Positions 33,535-41,209 of a stretch of DNA of 46,559 nt are shown here, piece after piece. The DNA comes from CAZGTQ01 sp964528575 (GTDB lineage Bacteria > Planctomycetota > UBA1135 > GCA-002686595), in NCBI GenBank assembly GCA_964528575.1, contig CAZGTQ010000313.1, positions 1-46,559 of the forward strand, given 5' to 3'. Each line of letters opens with the position of its first letter. Position 1 is the first letter of the stretch. The position numbers were made by a program, and so were the translations under genes. Under the pieces are notes generated by a model. That model ran no database searches and was not told where the DNA came from. It saw only the letters and a list, made by a program, of their open reading frames with translations.

Positions 33535-34494
33535 ATGACCCTGTCCTCTCCCGACGTCGACCTCGACCGGGTGCGCGCGCTCGTCGGCAACGTCGAGCGC
33601 GTGATCTTCGGCAAGCACGAGGCGGTGACGCTCGCCGTCGTCGGCCTGCTCGCCCGCGGTCACGTCCTGCTCGAGGACGTGCCGGGAACCGGCAAGACGA
33701 CGCTTGCCCGCGCGCTCGCCCGCTCGGTCGACGCGGCGTTCCACCGGATCCAGTTCACGTCCGACATGCTCCCGGCGGACGTGCTCGGCGTCTCGATCCT
33801 CGCGCCGGACACCGGACGCTTCGAGCTGCGCCCGGGCCCGATCTTCGGCAACATCATCCTCGCGGACGAGCTCAACCGCACGACGCCGCGCACGCAATCG
33901 AGCCTGCTCGAGTGCATGAACTCCGGCAGCGTCTCGCTCGAGGGCGTCACGCGCCCGCTGCCCGACCCGTTCCTCGTCATCGCGACGCAGAACCCGCTCG
34001 AGTTCGAGGGCACGTACCCGCTGCCCGAGTCGCAGCTCGACCGCTTCCTGCTGCGCATCCGCCTCGGCTACCCCGACCGAGCGACCGAGCGCGAGGTGCT
34101 GCTGAGCCAGGTCGAGCGCCACCCGATCGACGAGCTCGAGCCCGTGCTCTCGCTCGACGCGATCCGCGCGCTGATCGCCGCGGTGCGCCGCGTGCGCGTC
34201 GAGGATTCGATCGTCGAGTACGTGCTCTCGATCAGCGAGGCGACGCGCACGAGCGGCCGGCTCCTGCTCGGCGTCAGCCCGCGCGCGAGCCTGGGCCTGT
34301 ACCGCGCCGCGCAGGCGCTCGCGCTCGTCGAGGGCCGCTCGTTCTGCGTGCCCGACGACGTGAAGCGTCTCGTCGTGCCCGTGCTCGGCCACCGCGTCAT
34401 CGCGTCGCCGTCCGAGTCGTTCGGCGACAGCTCGTCGCAGGCGGGCGAGGACGTCTTGCTCTCGCTGCTCGACGGGATCCCCGCGCCGGATTGA
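33535..34494 (+). CDS. MoxR-type AAA+ ATPase
   Basis: A 319-residue AAA+ ATPase of the MoxR family. Walker A VPGTGKTT is at 49-56, Walker B with the following motif ILADELNRTTPRTQSSLLECM is at about 108-128, and sensor 1 is IATQNPLEFEGTYPLPESQLDRF. Length is normal. MoxR proteins act as chaperones that activate VWA/DUF58-type partners. It is followed after 3 bases by a DUF58 protein and then a transglutaminase, the classical arrangement. Confidence 0.95.
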   Translation: MTLSSPDVDLDRVRALVGNVERVIFGKHEAVTLAVVGLLARGHVLLEDVPGTGKTTLARALARSVDAAFHRIQFTSDMLPADVLGVSILAPDTGRFELRPGPIFGNIILADELNRTTPRTQSSLLECMNSGSVSLEGVTRPLPDPFLVIATQNPLEFEGTYPLPESQLDRFLLRIRLGYPDRATEREVLLSQVERHPIDELEPVLSLDAIRALIAAVRRVRVEDSIVEYVLSISEATRTSGRLLLGVSPRASLGLYRAAQALALVEGRSFCVPDDVKRLVVPVLGHRVIASPSESFGDSSSQAGEDVLLSLLDGIPAPD

Positions 34495-34497
34495 GCG

Positions 34498-35703
34498 ATG
34501 AGCGACGTCCCGCTCGAGCCCCGCCGCGCCGGCCGCTCCGTGCGCTTGACGTTCGCCGGAAAGGCGCTCGGGATCTTCTTCGCGGTCAGCCTCTTGCCCG
34601 CGCTCGCGCTCGCGGGCGCCGTCGCGATCCTGCCCGCGGTCTCGCTCGCGCTGCTCGGCGCCGCTGCGCTCGGCGCGTGGCTGAACCTGCGCCGCGTCGA
34701 GCCCGAGGCGCCGTCCGCCCGCCGCGCGTACGTCGGCGAGTCGTTCGAGCTCGTCGTGCCGCTCGTGAACCGCTCGAGCCTGTTGCGCGCACGCGACGTG
34801 ATCCAGATGCACGGAGCGCTCGACAACGAGCGCGGCCGCACCGCCGGCTATGCGCCGTCGCTCGAGCCGGGCGAGCGGCGCCGCGTGACGAGCCGCCACC
34901 GACTGCTCGAGCGCGGGCGCCACCGCTCGTACACGTTGCACCTGGCGTCGACGTTCCCGCTCGGCCTCGTCGAGCACCGCGTCGCGTGGGAGGTGCCGGC
35001 CGACTTCCTCGTGCTCCCGCGCCTGGGGTACGTGCGCAACCTCGACGAGCGCATCCCGCCGTCGCGCGGCCTGCACGACGAGACGCTCCGCCAACGCTTC
35101 GGCAACGAGGAGCTCCACGGCCTGCGCGAGTGGCGCGAGGGCGAGAGCCAGCACCTGGTGCACTGGAAGCTCACGGCGCGCCACGGCAAGCCGATCGTGC
35201 GCGAGATGCGCGGCGAGGAGCGGCCGCCGATCCACCTGATGCTGTCCACCGCCGTGCCGGGCCGCCGCACCGGCCGCCGCCACCGCGCGTTCGAGGAGGC
35301 GGTCTCGCTCGTCGCCACGCTCGCGGAGAGCTTCCTGCGCAAGCGCTACCGCGTCCGCTTCAGCCTCCTCGGCGCCGCGCCGCGCTCGTTCGAGTGCGAG
35401 CGCGGCCGCTACGGCCTCGTCGCGCTGCTCACCGTGCTCGCCCAGGTCCAGCCGACGTTCGGCGCCGCGCCGGGCCTCCCGACCGCGCCACCGCCGCCGC
35501 GCCGCCTCGGCCGCGCCGCCGCCGCGCGCCGCGCCGAGATCCCGGTCGTCGTCCTCGTCGGCACCGGCTCGGGCGACCAGCACATCGGCACCGACGCGCT
35601 CGTCCTCGACGTCGAGGACCGCGGGCTCGACGAGTTCTTCACGCGCGCCCGCGCGACGGACCTGCAGCTCCCGCTCGTGTCGGCCCCGATGGCGTCGACG
35701 TAG
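34498..35703 (+). CDS. DUF58 domain protein
   Basis: A 401-residue protein with two adjoining transmembrane helices near the N-terminus (about 22-42 and 44-62) and a cytoplasmic VWA-like domain. The DUF58 signature is at 208-230: GLREWREGESQHLVHWKLTA. The C-terminal stretch around 320-350 is rich in Pro/Ala/Arg (a flexible linker). The function in this family is unknown but linked to MoxR ATPases and, in some bacteria, to envelope stress. The gene follows MoxR by 3 bases and precedes the transglutaminase by 21. Confidence 0.92.
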   Translation: MSDVPLEPRRAGRSVRLTFAGKALGIFFAVSLLPALALAGAVAILPAVSLALLGAAALGAWLNLRRVEPEAPSARRAYVGESFELVVPLVNRSSLLRARDVIQMHGALDNERGRTAGYAPSLEPGERRRVTSRHRLLERGRHRSYTLHLASTFPLGLVEHRVAWEVPADFLVLPRLGYVRNLDERIPPSRGLHDETLRQRFGNEELHGLREWREGESQHLVHWKLTARHGKPIVREMRGEERPPIHLMLSTAVPGRRTGRRHRAFEEAVSLVATLAESFLRKRYRVRFSLLGAAPRSFECERGRYGLVALLTVLAQVQPTFGAAPGLPTAPPPPRRLGRAAAARRAEIPVVVLVGTGSGDQHIGTDALVLDVEDRGLDEFFTRARATDLQLPLVSAPMAST

Positions 35704-35724
35704 CTCCTAGCTCCCAGCACGGCG

Positions 35725-37956
35725 ATGTCCACGAGTCGTTCCCTATCGAGCGCGAGGACGAGCGAGAGCGCGCCGGCGCTCGTCGACGCGTGGTGCCGGC
35801 TCGGGCTCGCCGCCGCCGCGCTCGTCGGGTACGCGGCCGCGTACGTCGTGCTCGCGCGCGAGACCGGCGTGCTCTCGCCGTGGTGGCTCCTGGCGGCGGG
35901 CATCGTGATCGTGCCGCACCTGCGGCCGGGCGCATGGATCGAGCGGCTGTCGGCGCGCCAGCGGATGGCGCTCGAGGGAGCGGCGATCGCGCTGCAGCTC
36001 GTGCTCGTGCTCTTGCTGGCGTCGCTCGAGCGCGACGCGGTGCTGCCGGGCGCTCTGCTCCTCGCGCAGAGCTGGCTGTTCGCCAAGAGCCGGTCGGACG
36101 GCATCGCCGCGCTCGCGCTCGTCGTCGCGGTGCTCCAGGTGATCGTCGCGCTCGTCGCCGCGCCGGGGCTCGCGTCGCTCGCGCTGCTCGTCGTGCAGAC
36201 GTTCGTCGCGATCGGCGCGCTCGTCCTGTTGCACGCGCGCGCGACGCGCAATCGCGCGCTCCGCTCGACGTTCCGCAGCGCGGTGCCCGACGAGCGGCCG
36301 GAGCGCTTCGCTCCGCGACTGCGCTACGCCGCGCTGCTCGCGCTATGCGTCGGCGTCGCGACCGTCGCGTTGCACGAGCTCGCGAGCGGCCCGAGCGCCG
36401 CCGAGGTCGCCCGCAGGGGCGGCGCGCGCGATCCGCTCTCGGGCGGCGCGGACGGCACGCTCGGCGAGGACGGCGGCGCGGGCGGCGGCGAGCGCGGCGG
36501 CGGCGCCACGGCGACGGAGTACCCGACCGGTCTCGACTACGGCGGCGCGCTCGATCCCGGCGACGAGGGACGCCTGCTCGAAGTGCGCGTCCGGCCCGCC
36601 GGCGGCACGTGGGGCGAGGTCGCGCAGAACCTGCTCCTCAAGGGCCTCGACCTCGACACGTTCACCGCGAGCGGCGTCGAGCTCGGCGGCGACGCGACGC
36701 CCGAGCTGCGCGCGGACGGCGACGACGGCGAGCGCGACGGCTGGACGCGCTTCTTCGACGCGACCGACGAGGTCGAGGTCGCGATCCGCCAGGTCCCGAT
36801 GCGGATCGGCGCGCAGGGGCTTGCGCCGCTGCTGCGCATCGAGCCGCTCAGCGCGATCTCGCTCGACGCCGTGCTCTGGTCGGAGCGAGGCCTGCTGCTC
36901 GCGCCCCAGCCGGTCGAAGAGTCGATCGCGTACCGCATCCGCTCGCCGCGCCGCGACCTGTCCGGCCGCGTCCTGCGCTCGCTCTCCGCGCGCCATCCGG
37001 ACGAGCGCTTCAGCCAGCTCCCGCCCGAGTCGGACGAGCTCGGCTGGCTCGCCGCACGCGCAGTCGACGTCACGGCGGGCTCGACGAGCGACTGGGAGCG
37101 CGTCGAGCGCGTGGTGCAGCACTTCCGCGGCGAGTACGCGTACTCGCTCGGCTCCGGCTTCGACGGGCTCGCGGGCCTCGTGCGCTTCATGCAGACGCGC
37201 GAGGGCTTCTGCACGTACTACGCGTCGGCCGCGGCGCTGCTCCTGCGCACGCAAGGCGTCTCGACGCGCGTCGCTACGGGCTTTCGCGTGCACGAGTGGA
37301 TCGAGGAGGAGGAGCTGTACGTCGCGCGGGCGCGCGATGCGCACGCCTGGTTCGAGGTCTGGTTCGAGGAGGTCGGCTGGGTGCCGTTCGACGCGACGCC
37401 GGCCGACGCGGTCGACGCGGCGGTCGACGCGCTGTACGGCGCGGGCGACGAGGCGGGCGCCGGCGCCTGGATGCGCGACGTCCTCGAGCAGGTCGACGCG
37501 TGGAGCGACGGCCGCGGCACGTTCCGCGACGTCGTCGGCGCGATCGCCGCGCTCCCCGCGGCGCTCGTCGGCTCGCTGCGCGCGCACTCGCTCGCGTGGA
37601 TCGCCGTCGCGCTCGTCACCGTCCCTCTCGTCGCGTACCTCCTGCGCCGGCGCTTCGGGCGCGCGCTCGAGCGCGCCGGCGTGCGGCCGCCCGGGACCAC
37701 GCGGCCGCAGTTCTACTACCACCGCCTGCTCGACGCGCTCGCCCGCCACGGCTTCCACAAGCGCGCGTCGCAGACGCCGCTCGAGTTCGCGGCGCACGTC
37801 GTCGGATCGGGCGGCGCCCCGTTCGCGCCGCTGTCGCGCGTCACGGGCGTGCTCTATCGGACGCGCTTCGGCGGCGCCGAGCTGGCGAGCGACGACGAGC
37901 GCTTCATCGAGGACTTCATCCGCGACGTGCGCGAGCGCGAGCGCGCGCGGGAGTAG
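35725..37956 (+). CDS. Membrane-anchored transglutaminase-like protein (TgpA type)
   Basis: A 743-residue protein. About six N-terminal helices (residues 30-225) are followed by a periplasmic region with a Gly-rich stretch (about 230-270) and a transglutaminase core with the full Cys-His-Asp triad: C496 (GFCTYY), H540 (DAHAWFEVW) and D556 (FDATPA). A last transmembrane helix (about 625-645) precedes a cytoplasmic DUF4129-like tail ('FYYHRLLDALARHGFHKRASQTPLEFA'). This is the layout of TgpA-like proteins, which partner MoxR and DUF58. Periplasmic amide or peptide cross-linking or hydrolysis is the likely chemistry. Confidence 0.92.
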   Translation: MSTSRSLSSARTSESAPALVDAWCRLGLAAAALVGYAAAYVVLARETGVLSPWWLLAAGIVIVPHLRPGAWIERLSARQRMALEGAAIALQLVLVLLLASLERDAVLPGALLLAQSWLFAKSRSDGIAALALVVAVLQVIVALVAAPGLASLALLVVQTFVAIGALVLLHARATRNRALRSTFRSAVPDERPERFAPRLRYAALLALCVGVATVALHELASGPSAAEVARRGGARDPLSGGADGTLGEDGGAGGGERGGGATATEYPTGLDYGGALDPGDEGRLLEVRVRPAGGTWGEVAQNLLLKGLDLDTFTASGVELGGDATPELRADGDDGERDGWTRFFDATDEVEVAIRQVPMRIGAQGLAPLLRIEPLSAISLDAVLWSERGLLLAPQPVEESIAYRIRSPRRDLSGRVLRSLSARHPDERFSQLPPESDELGWLAARAVDVTAGSTSDWERVERVVQHFRGEYAYSLGSGFDGLAGLVRFMQTREGFCTYYASAAALLLRTQGVSTRVATGFRVHEWIEEEELYVARARDAHAWFEVWFEEVGWVPFDATPADAVDAAVDALYGAGDEAGAGAWMRDVLEQVDAWSDGRGTFRDVVGAIAALPAALVGSLRAHSLAWIAVALVTVPLVAYLLRRRFGRALERAGVRPPGTTRPQFYYHRLLDALARHGFHKRASQTPLEFAAHVVGSGGAPFAPLSRVTGVLYRTRFGGAELASDDERFIEDFIRDVRERERARE

Positions 37957-37962
37957 GAGCAC

Positions 37963-39444
37963 GTGAACGAGCCTCAGGCGCCTCGGAGGGCGTCCGGTTC
38001 CGTCCGCGCTCCGGGCGCGCGGTCCGCCGCCGCGGACGTAGGCGCCGGCGTCGCGCTGGCGATTGCATTCGCGCTCCTGTATCGCGCGACGTTCCAGGAC
38101 GCGCTGTACGGGGACGGTCCGCTGCTGCTCGAGCGGTGGACGCACGTGGGTCGGCCCACGTGGATGCACCCGCTCTACTTCCGAGCGGCCGAGATCGTGC
38201 GCGCGCTCGCGGCCGAGGGCGTCACCGACGCGACCGTCCTGCGCCGCCTCTCGTGGATCTCGGGCGCGGTCGCCGTGGCGTCGAGCTACGGCTGCGCCCG
38301 CGCGTGCTGCGCTCGGCCCTTGGCGCTCGCGCTCGCGCTCCTCGTCGGCCTGTCACCGGCGCTGTGGTTCTTCGCGACGACGATCGAGCTGCACGCGCTC
38401 GCCGCGGCCGCGGTCGCGACCGCCGGCTGGCTCACCTGGATCCTCCCGTGGCGGCGGCCTGCGCTCGCGCTCGCGCTCGCCCTGCCGCCGCTCGCGCTCG
38501 CGTTCGCGGCGCACCGCACGCACGGGTTGCTCGTGCCCGGCTTCGTCCTGTGGATCGCCGCCGCGCGAGCTGGACGCGCCGAGCCGTTCGGAGCGCGCGC
38601 GCTGCTCGCGGTCGCGGCGGTCGTCGCGGCTCCGGCGCTGCTCGTCGCGACGTTCGCCGATGCCGCCGGACGTTTCCTCGCGAGCCCGGGAACGACGAGC
38701 GCGGAGCACGTCGCCCAGCTCTTCGGCCCCTTGGGAGCGATCCTGCCGATCGCCGCGCTCGGAGTCGTCCGCGTCGTGCGCGAGCGGCTCGCGCGGCCGA
38801 TCGACCGCGCGCTCGTCGCGTTCGTCGCGCCGACGTGGGTCTTCTTCACGTGGTTCGGCATCCACGAGCGCGGCGGCTATCTCGCGAGCACGGCGTGCTT
38901 CGCCGCGCTGCTCGGCCTGCGCGCGTCGCGCGCGACGTCGGCGCCGGCCGGCCGCCGCATGGCGACGGTCGCGCTCGCGCTCGCGCTCGCGATCGCGATC
39001 GCGCTCCAGGCGCTCCTGGGAGCGCGCGCCGCGACGCCGGGCATCGACCCCGAGCTGCGCGCGAGCGGCCGCGCCCGCGCCGCCGCCGCCGTCGCCGCGC
39101 TCGGCGAGGGCGGCGTGCTCTTCTCGTTCGACGCGACGCGCCAGACGCTCGCCGCGCACGTCTCGCAGGTCCGGGAGATCAATCTCGCGGAGAGCGCGAC
39201 GGGCCTCGCCGCGAGCGGCGCCGCGCCCGACGCGATCGCGCACCGCCTCGCGGATCTGATCGAAGCGTACCCAGGCCGCGCCGAGCGGACCCTGGGCATC
39301 GACCTCGGCTTCCGCGAAACGCGCATGCCGCGCGACCACCGCACGCTCGTCGAGACGATCGTCGCCGGCCTCGAGGCGCGCTTCGAAACGCGCCTCGCGC
39401 CAGGCTCGCCGGACGTGCTCGTGCTCCTCGAGCCCCGGCGCTAG
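37963..39444 (+). CDS. Polytopic membrane protein, GT-C glycosyltransferase-like
   Basis: A 493-residue protein with about ten transmembrane helices. The first loop, FQDALYGDGPLLLERWTHVGRPTWMHPLYF, resembles the first periplasmic loop of GT-C (ArnT/PMT-like) glycosyltransferases, where an acidic residue acts in catalysis. The C-terminal 100 residues are soluble. Alanine-leucine runs coded by repeated GCGCTC units dominate several helices. Start is GTG 37963 with AGGAG three bases upstream, six bases after the transglutaminase stop; it is the last gene of the MoxR operon. A plain membrane protein of unknown function is the alternative. Confidence 0.72.
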   Translation: MNEPQAPRRASGSVRAPGARSAAADVGAGVALAIAFALLYRATFQDALYGDGPLLLERWTHVGRPTWMHPLYFRAAEIVRALAAEGVTDATVLRRLSWISGAVAVASSYGCARACCARPLALALALLVGLSPALWFFATTIELHALAAAAVATAGWLTWILPWRRPALALALALPPLALAFAAHRTHGLLVPGFVLWIAAARAGRAEPFGARALLAVAAVVAAPALLVATFADAAGRFLASPGTTSAEHVAQLFGPLGAILPIAALGVVRVVRERLARPIDRALVAFVAPTWVFFTWFGIHERGGYLASTACFAALLGLRASRATSAPAGRRMATVALALALAIAIALQALLGARAATPGIDPELRASGRARAAAAVAALGEGGVLFSFDATRQTLAAHVSQVREINLAESATGLAASGAAPDAIAHRLADLIEAYPGRAERTLGIDLGFRETRMPRDHRTLVETIVAGLEARFETRLAPGSPDVLVLLEPRR

Positions 39445-39460
39445 CCCGGACTCGAGGTCG

Positions 39461-40303
39461 CTAGCGGTTGTCCTCCTGCGGCGCGAGCTCCATCGTCATT
39501 CCGGTGCGCAGCACGTGCAGCGTGAGGCCGCGTGCGGCCAGCGGCTCGCCGGGCTTCGTCTCGTCGACGCTCGCCTTGCGGGCGTCGATCACGATCACGT
39601 TGCTGTCGCCGACGACCTCGAAGCGGCGGCCGCCCGCGCTCACGATGACGGCCGTGCGCTCGTCGATGCCGACGCCGACGAGCTCCGGGCGGTCGAGCAC
39701 GGCGGAGAGCAGCCGGTTCTGCCGCTGGCGCCGAACGAAGTGCTGGTCGACGATCACCTCGGGCCACAGAGCCAGGCCGCCGACGAGCTCGGTGCGCTCC
39801 GCGTGGACGGCCTCGAGGTCCGCCTCGCCTGTCATCATCGCGCTCGACATCAGCGCGGCGCCCGCGCTCGTGCCGCCGACGACGGCGCCGCGCGCGTACG
39901 CGTCGCGGATCGCCTGCGGGACCGGCGTGTCGCGCCACGTCTCCATGAAACGGTCCTGCGCTCCGCCCGAGATCCACACGAGGTCGGCCGCGGCGAGCGC
40001 CTCGAGCGCGCGCTCGGCGGACGTGTCGCCGACGTTGACGACCGCTGCGGCGCCGTCCTCGCGCCACATCTCGGCGGCCGACTCGCCGCGGTCGTCGCGC
40101 CCCGACGCGTGCGGGAGGACGACGATCTTCGCGCTCTTGCCGCCCGCCAGCTCGAGCGCCCGCGCCCGGATCGCGTCGGTCGTGCCGCCGCCGCCGACGA
40201 GGACGAGATGCCCGCGGGCCGCGCCGTCGGACTCGTCGTCGGGGCGCGCGTCCAGGGGCAGGAGCGAGAGGACGAGAACGGCGGGAACGAGGAGCTTCGA
40301 CAT
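39461..40303 (-). CDS. Cyanophycinase-like S51 peptidase, exported
   Basis: A 280-residue serine peptidase of the S51 family. A signal peptide (MSKLLVPAVLVLSLLPLDA) suggests export. The motif 'GGTSAGAALMS' carries the expected nucleophile Ser at about 146, and 'VLVGGGGTTDAIRARALELAG' and 'VWISGGAQDRFMETW' match cyanophycinase. The family cleaves cyanophycin or aspartyl dipeptides. No cyanophycin synthetase is present nearby, so an extracellular scavenging role is more likely than storage use. It diverges from the radical SAM gene with only 36 bases between starts. Confidence 0.88.
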   Translation of the reverse strand: MSKLLVPAVLVLSLLPLDARPDDESDGAARGHLVLVGGGGTTDAIRARALELAGGKSAKIVVLPHASGRDDRGESAAEMWREDGAAAVVNVGDTSAERALEALAAADLVWISGGAQDRFMETWRDTPVPQAIRDAYARGAVVGGTSAGAALMSSAMMTGEADLEAVHAERTELVGGLALWPEVIVDQHFVRRQRQNRLLSAVLDRPELVGVGIDERTAVIVSAGGRRFEVVGDSNVIVIDARKASVDETKPGEPLAARGLTLHVLRTGMTMELAPQEDNR

Positions 40304-40309
40304 CGGGAG

Positions 40310-40315
40310 AAGGTA
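40310..40315 (-). promoter_or_regulatory. Putative -10 element, leaderless start of the cyanophycinase gene
   Basis: On the minus strand TACCTT is followed by six bases (CTCCCG) and ATG 40303, with no Shine-Dalgarno sequence. It faces the -10-like element of the divergent radical SAM gene 12 bases away. Confidence 0.3.
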
Positions 40316-40327
40316 GCGCGGCCGTCC

Positions 40328-40333
40328 TATCGT
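40328..40333 (+). promoter_or_regulatory. Putative -10 element, leaderless start of the radical SAM gene
   Basis: TATCGT is followed by six bases (GGAGCC) and the GTG start at 40340. The GGAG lies too close to the GTG to be an ideal ribosome site. It fits a transcript starting at or near the GTG. Confidence 0.3.
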
Positions 40334-40339
40334 GGAGCC

Positions 40340-41203
40340 GTGGAGTTCTCCCCCATCGACGCCCGCACGGTCCTGACGCCGACGGGTGGGTTCCTGGGCG
40401 GCGACGAGCGCGGCTACACGCACTCGTTCAACCCGGCGATCGGTTGCTCGTTCGCGGCGGGCTTCTGCGGCGCCTACTGCTACGCGCGCGGGTTCGCGGA
40501 GCGGATCGGCGGGTCGGGGACGTGGGGCGAGCGCGTCCTCGTCAAGCAGAACGCGGCGGAGGTGCTCGAGCGCGAGCTCGCCCGCGCCGCGCGCCGGCCG
40601 CGCGAGCACCGCCACCACATTTCCAAGCTGCGCGTCTTCTCCGCGTCGAGCACCGACCCGTGCGCGGGCCGCGTGCTCGACGTCTACCGCGCGTGCCTGC
40701 GCGTCGTCGCGCTCTCTCCGCCGGCGCGCTGGGTCGTGCAGACACGCTCGCCGCGCGTGCTCGCGCTGGCGGACGAGATCGTCGCGCTCGGCGACCGCGT
40801 CGTGGTCTCGTTCACGATCGAGACGGACGACGAGGAGCTGCTCGCGGCGCTCCCGCCGGGCGCCCCCGGCCTCGCCGCCCGCCGCGCGGCCTTCGAGCGG
40901 ATGAGCGCGTGGCCCGTGCGCCGTCACCTCGCCATCTCGCCGTGCCTGCCGCTGCGCGAGCCCGAGCGCTTCGCCGACTGGGTCGCGCTCCACGCGACCG
41001 ACGCGACGGTCGACACGTTCGCCACGGGCGACGGCTCGGGCGGCCGCCGCACCGCGCGCTCGCCGCTGCCCGACCTGCTCGCGCAGCGCGGGGTCGCATG
41101 GCGCGACGACTCGCACGCGCGCGCGCTGTTCGAGCTGCTGCGCGCGCGCATGGGAGAGCGCGTCGGCTGGTCCGAGCAGGGCTTCCTGCGGCTCGCGCGG
41201 TAG
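40340..41203 (+). CDS. Radical SAM protein, spore photoproduct lyase-like, with unusual cysteine spacing
   Basis: A 287-residue protein. The segment FNPAIGCSFAAGFCGAYCYA has the SPL-like surroundings (NPxxGC ... YCYA) but the three cysteines are C36, C43 and C47, i.e. CX6CX3C instead of CX3CX2C. Downstream strands (HHISKLRVFSASSTDPCAG, WVVQTRSPRVL, VVSFTIETDDEEL, HLAISPCLPL) match the SPL/Rv2578c-like radical SAM barrel. It should bind a 4Fe-4S cluster and S-adenosylmethionine; the substrate is unknown. Start is GTG 40340, preceded by a -10-like TATCGT. The end lies 6 bases from the convergent next gene. Confidence 0.82.
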   Translation: MEFSPIDARTVLTPTGGFLGGDERGYTHSFNPAIGCSFAAGFCGAYCYARGFAERIGGSGTWGERVLVKQNAAEVLERELARAARRPREHRHHISKLRVFSASSTDPCAGRVLDVYRACLRVVALSPPARWVVQTRSPRVLALADEIVALGDRVVVSFTIETDDEELLAALPPGAPGLAARRAAFERMSAWPVRRHLAISPCLPLREPERFADWVALHATDATVDTFATGDGSGGRRTARSPLPDLLAQRGVAWRDDSHARALFELLRARMGERVGWSEQGFLRLAR

Positions 41204-41209
41204 CGGTCG

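Noticed and set aside
38970..39010. Tandem CGCTCG/CGATCG units as a satellite repeat
   Set aside because: They encode an Ala-Leu/Ile transmembrane helix in frame and reflect codon bias, not a separate repeat element.
33912..39464. A plus-strand frame open for about 1850 codons across the MoxR-DUF58-transglutaminase region
   Set aside because: It is out of frame with four clearly homologous genes and its translation is an Arg/Ala/Pro-rich string, the normal artefact of very GC-rich DNA.
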